DNA from: Verrucomicrobiota bacterium
GTDB taxonomy: Bacteria; Verrucomicrobiota; Verrucomicrobiia; Verrucomicrobiales; Akkermansiaceae
Direction of reading: 5' to 3'
Assembly: GCA_030835305.1 (NCBI GenBank)
Contig: JAURPJ010000062.1
Span: 1-64,000 of the forward strand
DNA length: 64,000 nt
Part shown: positions 53,214 to 61,365 of the stretch, piece after piece
Position numbering within the stretch: the first letter of the stretch is position 1
Layout of the letters: each line of letters starts with the position of its first letter
Position numbers and translations under genes: made by a program
The notes under the pieces: generated by a model
Databases searched by the model: none
What the model was told of the DNA's origin: nothing
Seen by the model: only the letters and a program-made list of their open reading frames with translations

Positions 53214-54389
53214 ATGGATCACGAATATTCATGGGAAACCGCCAGCACTTACACTCCGCCGCGGCGCGAAGGGCTGGGTTGGTATGTTCTCGTTGCCGTG
53301 ACCCTGGCACTTACCATCCACGTGGCGGCACTCGTGATGGCTGGAAATACCTTTTACCGGTCCGAGATTTCCGAGCCGACGGAGTGGGTTTCAAAGCCGC
53401 TTCGTCTGACGATGGTGGAAACCGAGGTTGAGGAGATCGCGGATGTGCCTCCCGAGGAAGAGCTGGAACGTCCGGTTGATGACAGCGAACTGGTGGATGA
53501 TCCGGAGGTCGCAATTGCCGAGCTCCAAGACATCGCGATCGATGTTGACACCAATCTGGAGGAGATGTCGCTTCCTGAAATGCGAATCGAGAAGCCCACT
53601 TTGGCAGGTGCCAATGATGGGGATTTACTCAGGCCTACGATTGGGGCCAATGTGAACCCTGACATCCCGGACCCCGGCAAAATCAACATCGATTTCCCCG
53701 AAGCCAAGAAAGGGCAGATTGTTGTCGATGAAGGAACGCCGCTCGCCGATGTTCTGGATCCAGACAAAGTCGTTCAGGATTTGGGGAAAATGAAGGGCGG
53801 CGGGGGAAATGATGCGGCGGGAGAAATCAAAGGATACACAGGTCTTTCAGCTTATGCAAATATGTCGCCCGGTGAGCTCCAGAGAAATAAAGCGACGATT
53901 GGAAGCGACCTTCTCTTTGAGTTTAACAGCGCAATTTTACGTGATGATGCCCGCATTACCTTGCTGACCGTGGCCCAGCTCATCGATCGCAATCCAGGTA
54001 TGTTTTGTTGGGTTGAAGGCCACACGGATATGATCGGCGGAGACGAGCTCAACTTTCGTCTTTCCCAGAAACGCGGGCAGGCCGTTAAGACCTGGTTGGT
54101 AAATTCACTCCAGCTTGATCCAAAATTTATTGTGGTTCGCGCCTTGGGCAAAGCCGAACCTATCGTGACGGAAGGGGATCGCGAGGCCCAGGCAGCAAAT
54201 CGACGAGTCGATATTAAGATGCGCAAGACTCCCCCTGACACGACGGTAGTTATGGTGAAGCCGGGCGAAACACCAGAGGTGATTCCGCGGGGCGTGCCGG
54301 TCGAGGACGACGAAGGGGAAGTGATTCCCAAGGCAATTCCGGTGCCGGATGATGAAGAAATCCCAAGGGCAATTCCAGTTGAGGAATAG
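53214..54389 (+). CDS. OmpA-family protein with single N-terminal membrane anchor
   Basis: From ATG 53214 the protein has 391 residues. A membrane helix at about 22-44 (GWYVLVAVTLALTIHVAALV) anchors it in the inner membrane with a short cytoplasmic tail, as in TonB or MotB-like proteins. A long acidic, disordered region follows (EEIADVPPEEELERP and onward). An OmpA domain lies near 235-345 (FEFNSAILRDDARITLLTVA, GHTDMIGGDELNFRLSQKR) and binds peptidoglycan. The tail repeats IPRGVPVEDDE, IPKAIPVPDDE and IPRAIPVEE. The architecture suggests a link between inner membrane and cell wall. The HAD gene follows after 41 bp. Confidence 0.85.
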   Translation: MDHEYSWETASTYTPPRREGLGWYVLVAVTLALTIHVAALVMAGNTFYRSEISEPTEWVSKPLRLTMVETEVEEIADVPPEEELERPVDDSELVDDPEVAIAELQDIAIDVDTNLEEMSLPEMRIEKPTLAGANDGDLLRPTIGANVNPDIPDPGKINIDFPEAKKGQIVVDEGTPLADVLDPDKVVQDLGKMKGGGGNDAAGEIKGYTGLSAYANMSPGELQRNKATIGSDLLFEFNSAILRDDARITLLTVAQLIDRNPGMFCWVEGHTDMIGGDELNFRLSQKRGQAVKTWLVNSLQLDPKFIVVRALGKAEPIVTEGDREAQAANRRVDIKMRKTPPDTTVVMVKPGETPEVIPRGVPVEDDEGEVIPKAIPVPDDEEIPRAIPVEE

Positions 54390-54430
54390 TCGTGCTTGTC
54401 CTTGGGTGAGAAGTCTAGTTCATTGAGGCC

Positions 54431-55228
54431 GTGCTGAGAATTCTGCCCGAACCCCCAGTCTGGAAGGCCGTTCTCGGATTTGATTTTGACGACACCTTGG
54501 TAATGAAGGATTCCGAGTCTCAGGTGGACGAAAGATTTTTTGATTGCCTTAAATGGGTTCGTTCCACTTATGGCGCAGCGTGGGGAATTGCCACAGGGCG
54601 GTCCTTGTATGAGCTAATCGAGGGGCTCAATGAGGCTCGCTTTCCCTTCCTGCCGGACTTCGTGATCGTGCGTGAGCGGGAAATTTTCTTCCCCGGCCAA
54701 TTTGGTCGCTGGGTCCCGGATGAAAATTGGAACAAGAAGTGTGAGAAAGACCATAATCGTCTCTTTCGAAAGTGCCGGCGGATGCTCGCCAAGATCAGGA
54801 ATCACGTTGAGAAAAACACGGACGCCCGATGGGTTTCGGTGGAAGGCGATGCTGCCGGGATAGTGGCTTCAACGGCCGAAGAGATGAACGAAATCCAGCA
54901 GGTTATCGAAGAGTTGTCTTCTCACAGCGATCTCACCTTTGAGCGAAACACGGTCTATCTTCGATTCAGTCATCGGGCTTATCGAAAGGGGAGCTGTCTT
55001 CAGGAGGCGGCCGATCATTGGGGGCTCGAGGCTGATAAAATTCTTGCGATTGGTGACAATTTTAATGATCTGAGCATGCTGCAGCCAGAGGTCTGCGAGG
55101 CCTGCGGGTGTCCTTCCAATGCCATTCCCGAAGTGAGAGACTATGTGAAGAACCGGGGCGGGAAAGTGGCTGTCAATCCCGGGAGTATTGGCGTAATCGA
55201 GGTGATGAAGCACTACTTTGACCAATGA
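54431..55228 (+). CDS. HAD-superfamily hydrolase (Cof-like phosphatase)
   Basis: The 265-residue protein carries HAD motif I as LGFDFDDTLVMKD (Asp nucleophile near residue 18, DxDxT form), motif II as WGIATGRS, motif III lysine in the KGSCLQEAA segment, and motif IV as LAIGDNFNDLSML. The C2-type cap between motifs places it with Cof, sucrose-phosphate phosphatase and similar sugar-phosphate phosphatases. The substrate is not identified. The start is GTG 54431. Its TGA overlaps the ATG of the LysE gene (ATGA), so the two are translationally coupled. Confidence 0.9.
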   Translation: MLRILPEPPVWKAVLGFDFDDTLVMKDSESQVDERFFDCLKWVRSTYGAAWGIATGRSLYELIEGLNEARFPFLPDFVIVREREIFFPGQFGRWVPDENWNKKCEKDHNRLFRKCRRMLAKIRNHVEKNTDARWVSVEGDAAGIVASTAEEMNEIQQVIEELSSHSDLTFERNTVYLRFSHRAYRKGSCLQEAADHWGLEADKILAIGDNFNDLSMLQPEVCEACGCPSNAIPEVRDYVKNRGGKVAVNPGSIGVIEVMKHYFDQ

Positions 55229-55818
55229 ATGGTGAGCTTTGGGCTTTCGCGGTGATTATGGTAATCGGGCAGTTTAGCCCGGGACCCGATATGCTTCTTC
55301 TCACACGGACTTCTTTGGCGGAGGGCTTGCGTGCAGGGTGGATGATGGTTTTGGGAATCAGCACGGGACTCACGGTACACGCTACTCTTGCCATCGGCGG
55401 AATCGCCGTGGTGCTGGCTCGCGGTGGAATCGTGGCGACCAGTTTGAAATGGCTGGCGGCCCTTTATCTTCTTTGGTTGGCGATTGGATTATCCAAAAAA
55501 CCTGTGCTTGGTGGTGAAGTGACCATTCCCAAACGCAGTCCATATTTGCGAGGTTTGTTTTGCAATTTACTGAATCCCAAGGCTCTAGTGTTCTTTGCCA
55601 GTGTTGTTGCGACATTTTTAACGGGGCCACGCCCAGATTGGTGGCCGCTGGCACTTTGGCTTATTGTGGTCGGGGAGGCCCTCTTCTTCTGGTGTCTTTG
55701 GGTTTGGCTTTTGCAGATCCCCAAGGTGCGGGGCGGGTACCAACGATTTGGCCGGATAATTGATCTTCTTTTTGCCCTCGCCCTGACAGGTTTGGCTATG
55801 CACTTGCTCTTTTGGTAG
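55225..55818 (+). CDS. LysE family amino-acid exporter (RhtB type)
   Basis: The 197-residue protein has six hydrophobic helices and the LysE/RhtB hallmark GQFSPGPDMLLLTRTSLAEG near residues 15-34, followed by GWMMVLGISTGLTVHATLAI and the NLLNPKALVFFASVVATFL segment. Members export amino acids such as homoserine, threonine or lysine. The presence of the threonine pathway nearby makes such a role attractive but is not proof. The ATG overlaps the HAD stop. Confidence 0.9.
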   Translation: MNGELWAFAVIMVIGQFSPGPDMLLLTRTSLAEGLRAGWMMVLGISTGLTVHATLAIGGIAVVLARGGIVATSLKWLAALYLLWLAIGLSKKPVLGGEVTIPKRSPYLRGLFCNLLNPKALVFFASVVATFLTGPRPDWWPLALWLIVVGEALFFWCLWVWLLQIPKVRGGYQRFGRIIDLLFALALTGLAMHLLFW

Positions 55819-55888
55819 GTGTGCACCGGTCAAACGTGATTATTGGAAAGCTTTGAAGCACTCTGCCCGTAATCGTCATAACTCATTT

Positions 55889-56551
55889 ATGAAGAATTAC
55901 TCTATAAAAGCCGTCTGGCTCGCATTTACCATGGCTCTCCCGGCCGTTGCCGACCACCACAAGGAATCAAAGGAATGGACCGATCTCTTCAATGGCAAGG
56001 ATCTTACCGGATTCTCCCAGAAGAACGGCACCGCCACCTTTGAGGCTAAAGATGGCACGATTGTTGGAGTAACTGCTAAAGGCAGCCCCAATTCCTTTCT
56101 TTGCACGGACAAGCTGTATGGGAACTTTGAGCTGACTTTCGAAGTGAAAGTTCACAATAGCTTAAATTCCGGCGTCATGATCAGATCCCAGACCAAGGGC
56201 AACACTCCTGAGGGCCGGGTGAACGGTCCCCAGATCGAGATTGAGGCAAGCGGCGCCAAGGGCGCTGAATCCGGCTACATTTATGGTGAGGCCTGTGGCG
56301 GCTGGATGACTCCCAAGGAGCTCTTGAAGCCCCACAAGCATTTTAAGGATGGTGAGTGGAACAAATATCGCATTCTTGCGAAAGGTCCCAGGATTCAAGT
56401 CTGGATCAATGATGTGCAAATTTCCGACCTGACGGATGAAGAGAAGTATAGGACTTATTCGAAGGGATTCATTGGACTTCAAGTTCACGGTGTGGGTAAG
56501 CGCGGGCCCTTCGATGTGGCTTGGAAGAATCTGAAAATTCGCGAGTTCTAA
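55889..56551 (+). CDS. Exported DUF1080 (3-keto-disaccharide hydrolase family) protein
   Basis: From ATG 55889 (MKNYSIKAVWLAFTMALPAVA) the protein has 220 residues, with a signal peptide and then the DUF1080 jellyroll: WTDLFNGKDLTGF, FLCTDKLYGNFELTFEVKV, SLNSGVMIRSQTKG, VNGPQIEIEASGAK and IGLQVHGVGKRGPFDVAWKN. The family includes enzymes that cleave 3-keto-glycosides after a first oxidation, common in PVC bacteria. A strong terminator follows, so the gene is a single unit. It may act with the secreted oxidoreductases at 58.6-64 kb. Confidence 0.93.
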   Translation: MKNYSIKAVWLAFTMALPAVADHHKESKEWTDLFNGKDLTGFSQKNGTATFEAKDGTIVGVTAKGSPNSFLCTDKLYGNFELTFEVKVHNSLNSGVMIRSQTKGNTPEGRVNGPQIEIEASGAKGAESGYIYGEACGGWMTPKELLKPHKHFKDGEWNKYRILAKGPRIQVWINDVQISDLTDEEKYRTYSKGFIGLQVHGVGKRGPFDVAWKNLKIREF

Positions 56552-56587
56552 TTGATCACGCGCAACTGAGATTTTATTTCACCAGAA

Positions 56588-56617
56588 GCCGAAAGGGATT
56601 TTTCCTTTCGGTTTTTT
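56588..56617 (+). terminator. Strong rho-independent terminator after DUF1080
   Basis: CCGAAAGG (56589-56596) and CCTTTCGG (56604-56611) form an 8-bp stem with a 7-base loop followed by six T. It lies 38 bp after the DUF1080 stop. Confidence 0.85.
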
Positions 56618-56780
56618 CGGGCAGATCCTTCAAATTAGCGATCGATGGATGTCACTGATCCGGAGCAGTCTTGGTGTTTGGATCGTTAAAATGATTTTTC
56701 CGGGGAACCGGAGAAGCCTAGAGTCCCCGGTTCCGGCCGATCAGGTGTTTCCATGAAGCGGATTGATGAAGCGATTGCTG

Positions 56781-56816
56781 AAAAAACCCGGCAGCCCATC
56801 AGGGTGCCGGGTTTTA
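56781..56816 (-). terminator. Strong rho-independent terminator after tsf
   Basis: On the minus strand AAAACCCGGCA (56815-56805) and TGCCGGGTTTT (56793-56783) form an 11-bp stem with an 11-base loop and end in TTTTTT. It closes the rpsB-tsf operon 24 bp after the tsf stop. Confidence 0.85.
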
Positions 56817-56839
56817 ATGACTGGGATCTTGGTGCGAAA

Positions 56840-57706
56840 TTATTCCCCAAGGCCGAAGCGAAGGAAATTATTGACGGAGATGGTGTCACCGAGTTCCTTG
56901 CTCTTGGCTTCAAGGAGAGCCTTGACCGAAGTGTCCGGGTCCTTGACGAAACCTTGTTCAAGTAAGCAGCGTTCCGAGTAGAATTTGCCAAGTTTTCCTT
57001 CGATGATTTTCTCCAGAATATCAGCAGGCTTGCCAGCTCCTTCCATTTGCTTGCGGAAGATGTCCTTCTCTGACTCTACAAGTTCAGCAGGGATGTCCTC
57101 ACGCTTGAGACCCGCAGGTGAGGTTGCTGCGATGTGAAGGGTAAGGTCCTTGACCAGGTCCTTGAAAGCCTCTGCGGAAGCGGTTTCAGCTTTCCCGGCA
57201 CTGACCTCGATTAGAACGCCCACCTTGCCACCGAGGTGGATGTAGGAGGCCACGGCACCCTCACCATCTAGGTTGAGGCGCTCGAATCGGCGGAACTTAA
57301 GATTCTCGCCCATTTCAAGGACTTTTGATTTGATAAACTGCTCGAGAGTGACGTCATCCTTGGGAAGGGCCATCGCGGCGTCGACGTCTGCGACATCGCT
57401 GGCCAAAACGGTGTTCGCTACTTCGGCGACAAATGCCTGGAAATTTTCGTTCTTGGCTACGAAGTCGGTTTCGCAGTTGACCTCAACGATAACTCCGGAC
57501 TTCACGGATTTATCGAGAGCAGCGACGATGACTCCTTCATTTGCATCGCGTGAGGCTTTCTTCTCAGCTTTTGCGTTGCCACGCTCACGGAGAATTTTAA
57601 TGGCAGCATCGATATCACCCTCGGTTTCTTTGAGGGCGTTCTTGCATTCCATCATGGCAACTCCGGTCTTTTCCCGGAGTTCTTTAACGAGAGATGCGGT
57701 GATCAT
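56840..57706 (-). CDS. tsf: Translation elongation factor Ts
   Basis: EF-Ts regenerates EF-Tu-GTP. The 288-residue protein has the N-terminal UBA-like domain (VKELREKTGVAMMECKNAL), the Tu-contact NCETDFVAKNENF, and the C-terminal dimerisation or core repeats ending VKALLEAKSKELGDTISVN. Length is within the normal range. It follows rpsB by 29 bp in the universal rpsB-tsf order. Confidence 0.97.
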   Translation of the reverse strand: MITASLVKELREKTGVAMMECKNALKETEGDIDAAIKILRERGNAKAEKKASRDANEGVIVAALDKSVKSGVIVEVNCETDFVAKNENFQAFVAEVANTVLASDVADVDAAMALPKDDVTLEQFIKSKVLEMGENLKFRRFERLNLDGEGAVASYIHLGGKVGVLIEVSAGKAETASAEAFKDLVKDLTLHIAATSPAGLKREDIPAELVESEKDIFRKQMEGAGKPADILEKIIEGKLGKFYSERCLLEQGFVKDPDTSVKALLEAKSKELGDTISVNNFLRFGLGE

Positions 57707-57735
57707 AATGTCTGTTTCTTTCTCGGTGGGTAAGT

Positions 57736-58419
57736 TTAACTTTTAGCTCCGACAACTATTCCGTCGACGAGGTTTTGAAGCACGATGCGAATCGAGCGCA
57801 TGGCGTCATCGTTCGCAGGAACAGGAAATTCGAGCTTGGAAGGATCTCCGTTGGTGTCAACGATCCCGATGATGGGAATCTTGAGACGCTTGGCCTCAGC
57901 AACCGCGATGGACTCGCGAGCGGTGTCGACGATGACGACAGCATCCGGGTGCTTTTCCATATCACGAACTCCATTCAGGTTACGGTGAAGCTTGTCCTTT
58001 TCGCGGTTTAGAGCGGAAAGCTCCTTCTTCGACATGGATTTGTATTCAGGAGCGCGCTCAATGTCTTCGAGATACTTGAGGCGCTTCACCGAGTTACGAA
58101 TGGTGGTGAGATTGGTGAGAGTGCCGCCTAGCCAGCGATAGTTCACGTAGTATTGGCCGGTTGCTTCCGCAGCCTCGCGGACCGCGTCCTGGGCCTGGCG
58201 TTTGCAGCCGACGAAGAGAATTTTCTTATTTTTCCCTGCAAGTTTTGATAGGAAATCCGATGCCTTATCGAGGCACTGAACAGTTTTGTTGAGGTCGATG
58301 ATGTAGATGCCCCCCTTGTCCTTCATGAGGTAAGGCTTCATCTTTGGGTTCCATTTCTTGGTCTGGTGTCCGTAGTGGACTCCAGCTTCGACCATGTCCT
58401 TGACGAGTTCGTTAATCAT
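57736..58419 (-). CDS. rpsB: 30S ribosomal protein S2
   Basis: From ATG 58419 (MINELVKDMVEAGVHYGHQT) the protein has 227 residues. Conserved blocks are GVHYGHQTKKWNPKM, LFVGCKRQAQDAV, YYVNYRWLGGTLTN and IIGIVDTNGDPS. The frame is open for about 100 codons upstream, but that part is not S2 and is only the leader. The 193-bp leader up to 58612 holds the promoter and may contain an autoregulatory structure; I cannot define it further. Confidence 0.97.
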   Translation of the reverse strand: MINELVKDMVEAGVHYGHQTKKWNPKMKPYLMKDKGGIYIIDLNKTVQCLDKASDFLSKLAGKNKKILFVGCKRQAQDAVREAAEATGQYYVNYRWLGGTLTNLTTIRNSVKRLKYLEDIERAPEYKSMSKKELSALNREKDKLHRNLNGVRDMEKHPDAVVIVDTARESIAVAEAKRLKIPIIGIVDTNGDPSKLEFPVPANDDAMRSIRIVLQNLVDGIVVGAKS

Positions 58420-58612
58420 TATATTTGGGTCCTCCGTTAAAGCACGAAGGCGCTTTTGGTGAGAAATTGCTGCAATGGACCTTACCCGGTTTCTCGTTGT
58501 TGATAATGCAGCTCGTGGGAAGGGACGGGGATCTAATTGGAAAAGGCCAAATTGGCAAGGGATTTCCTGCTTTTGAAGCTGGAAACGACAGGTTTGTTTC
58601 CGGCCCTGGCGC

Positions 58613-59257
58613 TTATTTGGCAGTGAGGGCGTCTGTGACGGCCTTTGCAATAAGGGTCGCCCCGCTGGTGTTCGGATGGACGGTGTCGGGAATGAGATCG
58701 TCCTTGCCCTCGAGAGCTGAATAGACATCGATGACCTCCAGTTTAAGGCCTTTGGCGATTTTTTTGATGATGGGGATCTGGGCCTTGGTATCGTTGTTGT
58801 TGATCCCCCAACGGCCTTCTTTTGCTATGTAGGGAGGCAGACAAAGGTAGATCTTTGGCTTGGAAAGAAGTTTTTGGAAATCAGCAATTAAATCCAGATA
58901 ATCCGATTTATAATCCTTGTCGAACTTCTTCCAATTGTCCGGTTTGGTGTCGTTCGTTCCGAGCATAATCACCACGATGTCGGGATTTGAGGCGAGGGCG
59001 TTTTTGAACTGCGTCGATTTTTGATAAGGCTTGTTACCGCTGTTCATCAGGGTGGTTCCGCTGAGGCCGAAGTTTTTGACCTGCCAATCTTTACCCAGGG
59101 TTTTCTGGGCTTGTGCGGGCCAGGATTGGCCTCGCTTAGCCCCCACTCCTTGGGTGATGCTGTCCCCAACACAGGCTAATACGGTCGGTTCCTTTGCGTT
59201 AATCGAATTCAGTAACGGGAGAGCGCAGAGCGTGGATAGGAAATTTCTCAGGTTCAT
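58613..59257 (-). CDS. Exported SGNH/GDSL hydrolase
   Basis: The 214-residue protein starts with a signal peptide (MNLRNFLSTLCALPLLNSIN). SGNH blocks follow: block I GDSIT at 31-35 with nucleophile Ser33, block II Gly in GLSGTTLMNSG, block III MLGTNDTKP with the oxyanion Asn, and block V DTVHPN near 191-196 with Asp and His. Such enzymes act as acetyl-xylan or sialate esterases and the like. It follows the multiheme cytochrome gene by 49 bp. Confidence 0.93.
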   Translation of the reverse strand: MNLRNFLSTLCALPLLNSINAKEPTVLACVGDSITQGVGAKRGQSWPAQAQKTLGKDWQVKNFGLSGTTLMNSGNKPYQKSTQFKNALASNPDIVVIMLGTNDTKPDNWKKFDKDYKSDYLDLIADFQKLLSKPKIYLCLPPYIAKEGRWGINNNDTKAQIPIIKKIAKGLKLEVIDVYSALEGKDDLIPDTVHPNTSGATLIAKAVTDALTAK

Positions 59258-59306
59258 AAATTTTTACTGGTCTTTGATCGATGTACCGGGTTTGGAATAA
59301 ACTCTC

Positions 59307-61274
59307 TCATTTTTTAGGAATCTTACCAACCGATTGGATGTATTGGCGGATGGCTTCGAATTGTTTTTGCGAGTCGCCTTCGAGAATATCGGGGCGGAGG
59401 GCGGCACCATCGTCGGGGTTGGTGTAGCGAGGCATTTTTGTGTCGGGGACCAGACGTGCCGGGTTAAACATCCATTGGTGGAAGTAGCCCGGACGAAGAC
59501 GTTCATGGGTGATGCCAAAATTGATTCCCTGGACTTCAAAAGCGGCGAGAGCCGGTTTCTCGTTGATGGCATGGCAGGTCACACAAGCGTAACCGGTCAT
59601 GCTGACGAGTTGTTCACCCAGCTTGACCTGATCGGCAGGTGGTTCTTCTTTGGATGGAGAAGAGGCCGGGAGCCCGTGATGTTGTCCAAGTCCGTGTGCC
59701 ATGTGTTTTGCATGGAGAGGGAAGGCGGGCATGCGCATCTCGAGCCATGGGCGGGGGCGTGGGTCGGCGCTACCGAGGAGCATTTTTTCGATGTATTCGG
59801 TGTGGAGCATGGCTCCCATGTGAGTGAGAGGGGGTCTTGATTGAATGAGTCGTTCGTCGGTTTCCTTGATGTGATCGAGGAGTGACTTGGTCTCGCCATG
59901 TGTTTTAGTAAGGAGTGAATCTTTTCCATTGTATGCGTGGCAGGAAGTGCAGTTGAGAGCTTCGATTTGGCGGGAGGTGTAGGCTTCCACGGTGTCGTGC
60001 TTCAGAGCGGGAAGAATGGCCGGGGTAATCGCTTTCTTTTGTTCTTCAGTCAGGATGAGACGGGGGGAATTGCCACGTTGATCTTCCGGTCCCAGGCAGC
60101 CCTTGGTCCAGTCCTTAATATCGGCAAGGTTTGGAGCGGGATTTTTGGAGGCTTCCAGTCCTTCGTGACAGCTTGAGCAATTCAGCGTTGCGACAAGATT
60201 CTTGCCGCGCGTGGCGTCACCGGGTGGGAATTCCGAGGGGTCCGGTGTGTGTTCACCAGTGGATGTTTTAGTGAGGTAGGCGGCAAGAGAAGAGGCTTCT
60301 TCGTTTGAGAAGCGAAAGTTGGGCATCTTGATTGCTTTGTGATGCTTTTGCGGGTTCTTAAGAAATCCCACGAGTGATCCGCCTTTGAACTTGGCAGCTA
60401 CATTATTAAGGGGGACACGGCCATTTTTAAAATCAGGCTCGTTGGCGTCCGGCTTGGAATGGCAGGCGATACAACCGAGTTTGTGGAAATGCTCGCCACC
60501 TTTCTGAGTGAGTGAAAGGTCGGGAGAGCTCGTGGCTTTTTCCCGGGTGACGAGCGATGCGAGATAGGCTCCGATGTCGGCGGCCGCTTGGGCACCCTCA
60601 GGCTTGGTGTGGTCGACCATTGCGGGCATGGTGGTTGTTGGTTTGAGTTTATCGGGTTGGGCGATCCAGCGGGTGAGCCAGGCTTCGTTGGCGCGGGAGC
60701 CGATGCCGGTGAGATTTGGTCCGGCATAGTTGAGTTCCGGCATTGAGGATGCCCCGAGGTCAGCCTCGTGGCATTGGATGCAGTTGTGACTGGCGAACAA
60801 GTGAGCCGCATCGACAGGGGGCTTGTCCAAAGAAGTGAAGGCGGATGCGGGAATCGGTTCGCGGGGGAATTCGCGGCGCTCTTCCCAGTAAAGACGGAAA
60901 TAGCCAGCTCCACTCTTGGGAGAAGTGAAGGTGATCTGGATTGGGATTTCGCCGGGGTTGAGTCGGAGGCGATCGGATTTCCCGTCGGTGAAGGTGACCT
61001 CTTCGTCGTTGACCTTGAAGTCAACCTGACCCTCGGACTCGACCGAGAAATAGACGCGGAAGCGTTTCGGTATGGTGAGGCTGCCGGTGTAGGTAGCGAC
61101 GAAGGGACCGGAGGGCAAACCTCCCGCAGGCGACTCGCTTTCCCCCACAAAAAGCGCAGGGAGGGCAACTGTTTTACTGGTCGTTTTCCCTTCTGAGGTG
61201 AAGGAAACATTCAACTCGGCACGCGCCGGGGAAATCAAAGCAAGGAAGAAAATCGCGAGTGAAGCAAACTTCAT
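59307..61274 (-). CDS. Secreted pentaheme c-type cytochrome with PA14-like N-terminus
   Basis: The 655-residue protein has a signal peptide (MKFASLAIFFLALISPARA), then a PA14-like beta domain (about 20-150: RVYFSVESEGQVDFKVNDEE, YFRLYWEERREF). Five heme motifs follow: CIQCH near 165, CIACH near 268, CSSCH near 367, CTSCH near 440 and CVTCH near 568, with distal Met candidates such as TTTMPAM and KMPNFRF. It should carry electrons in the periplasm or outside. Between an SGNH hydrolase and a DUF6797-type protein, it resembles the PVC oxidative sugar cluster. Confidence 0.92.
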   Translation of the reverse strand: MKFASLAIFFLALISPARAELNVSFTSEGKTTSKTVALPALFVGESESPAGGLPSGPFVATYTGSLTIPKRFRVYFSVESEGQVDFKVNDEEVTFTDGKSDRLRLNPGEIPIQITFTSPKSGAGYFRLYWEERREFPREPIPASAFTSLDKPPVDAAHLFASHNCIQCHEADLGASSMPELNYAGPNLTGIGSRANEAWLTRWIAQPDKLKPTTTMPAMVDHTKPEGAQAAADIGAYLASLVTREKATSSPDLSLTQKGGEHFHKLGCIACHSKPDANEPDFKNGRVPLNNVAAKFKGGSLVGFLKNPQKHHKAIKMPNFRFSNEEASSLAAYLTKTSTGEHTPDPSEFPPGDATRGKNLVATLNCSSCHEGLEASKNPAPNLADIKDWTKGCLGPEDQRGNSPRLILTEEQKKAITPAILPALKHDTVEAYTSRQIEALNCTSCHAYNGKDSLLTKTHGETKSLLDHIKETDERLIQSRPPLTHMGAMLHTEYIEKMLLGSADPRPRPWLEMRMPAFPLHAKHMAHGLGQHHGLPASSPSKEEPPADQVKLGEQLVSMTGYACVTCHAINEKPALAAFEVQGINFGITHERLRPGYFHQWMFNPARLVPDTKMPRYTNPDDGAALRPDILEGDSQKQFEAIRQYIQSVGKIPKK

Positions 61275-61312
61275 TCACCAACCATAAACGTCTCAGAGAG
61301 GAGAGCAAAAAG

Positions 61313-61345
61313 AAAAACGCTCCCGGGTTTGATCGGGAGCGTTTT
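61313..61345 (-). terminator. Rho-independent terminator after the DUF6797-type gene
   Basis: AAAACGCTCCCG and CGGGAGCGTTTT form a 12-bp stem with an 8-base loop. On the minus strand it ends with TTTTTC. It lies 21 bp after the stop at 61366 and separates this gene from the cytochrome gene. Confidence 0.85.
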
Positions 61346-61365
61346 GAAGTGGGGTGAAGACTGTT

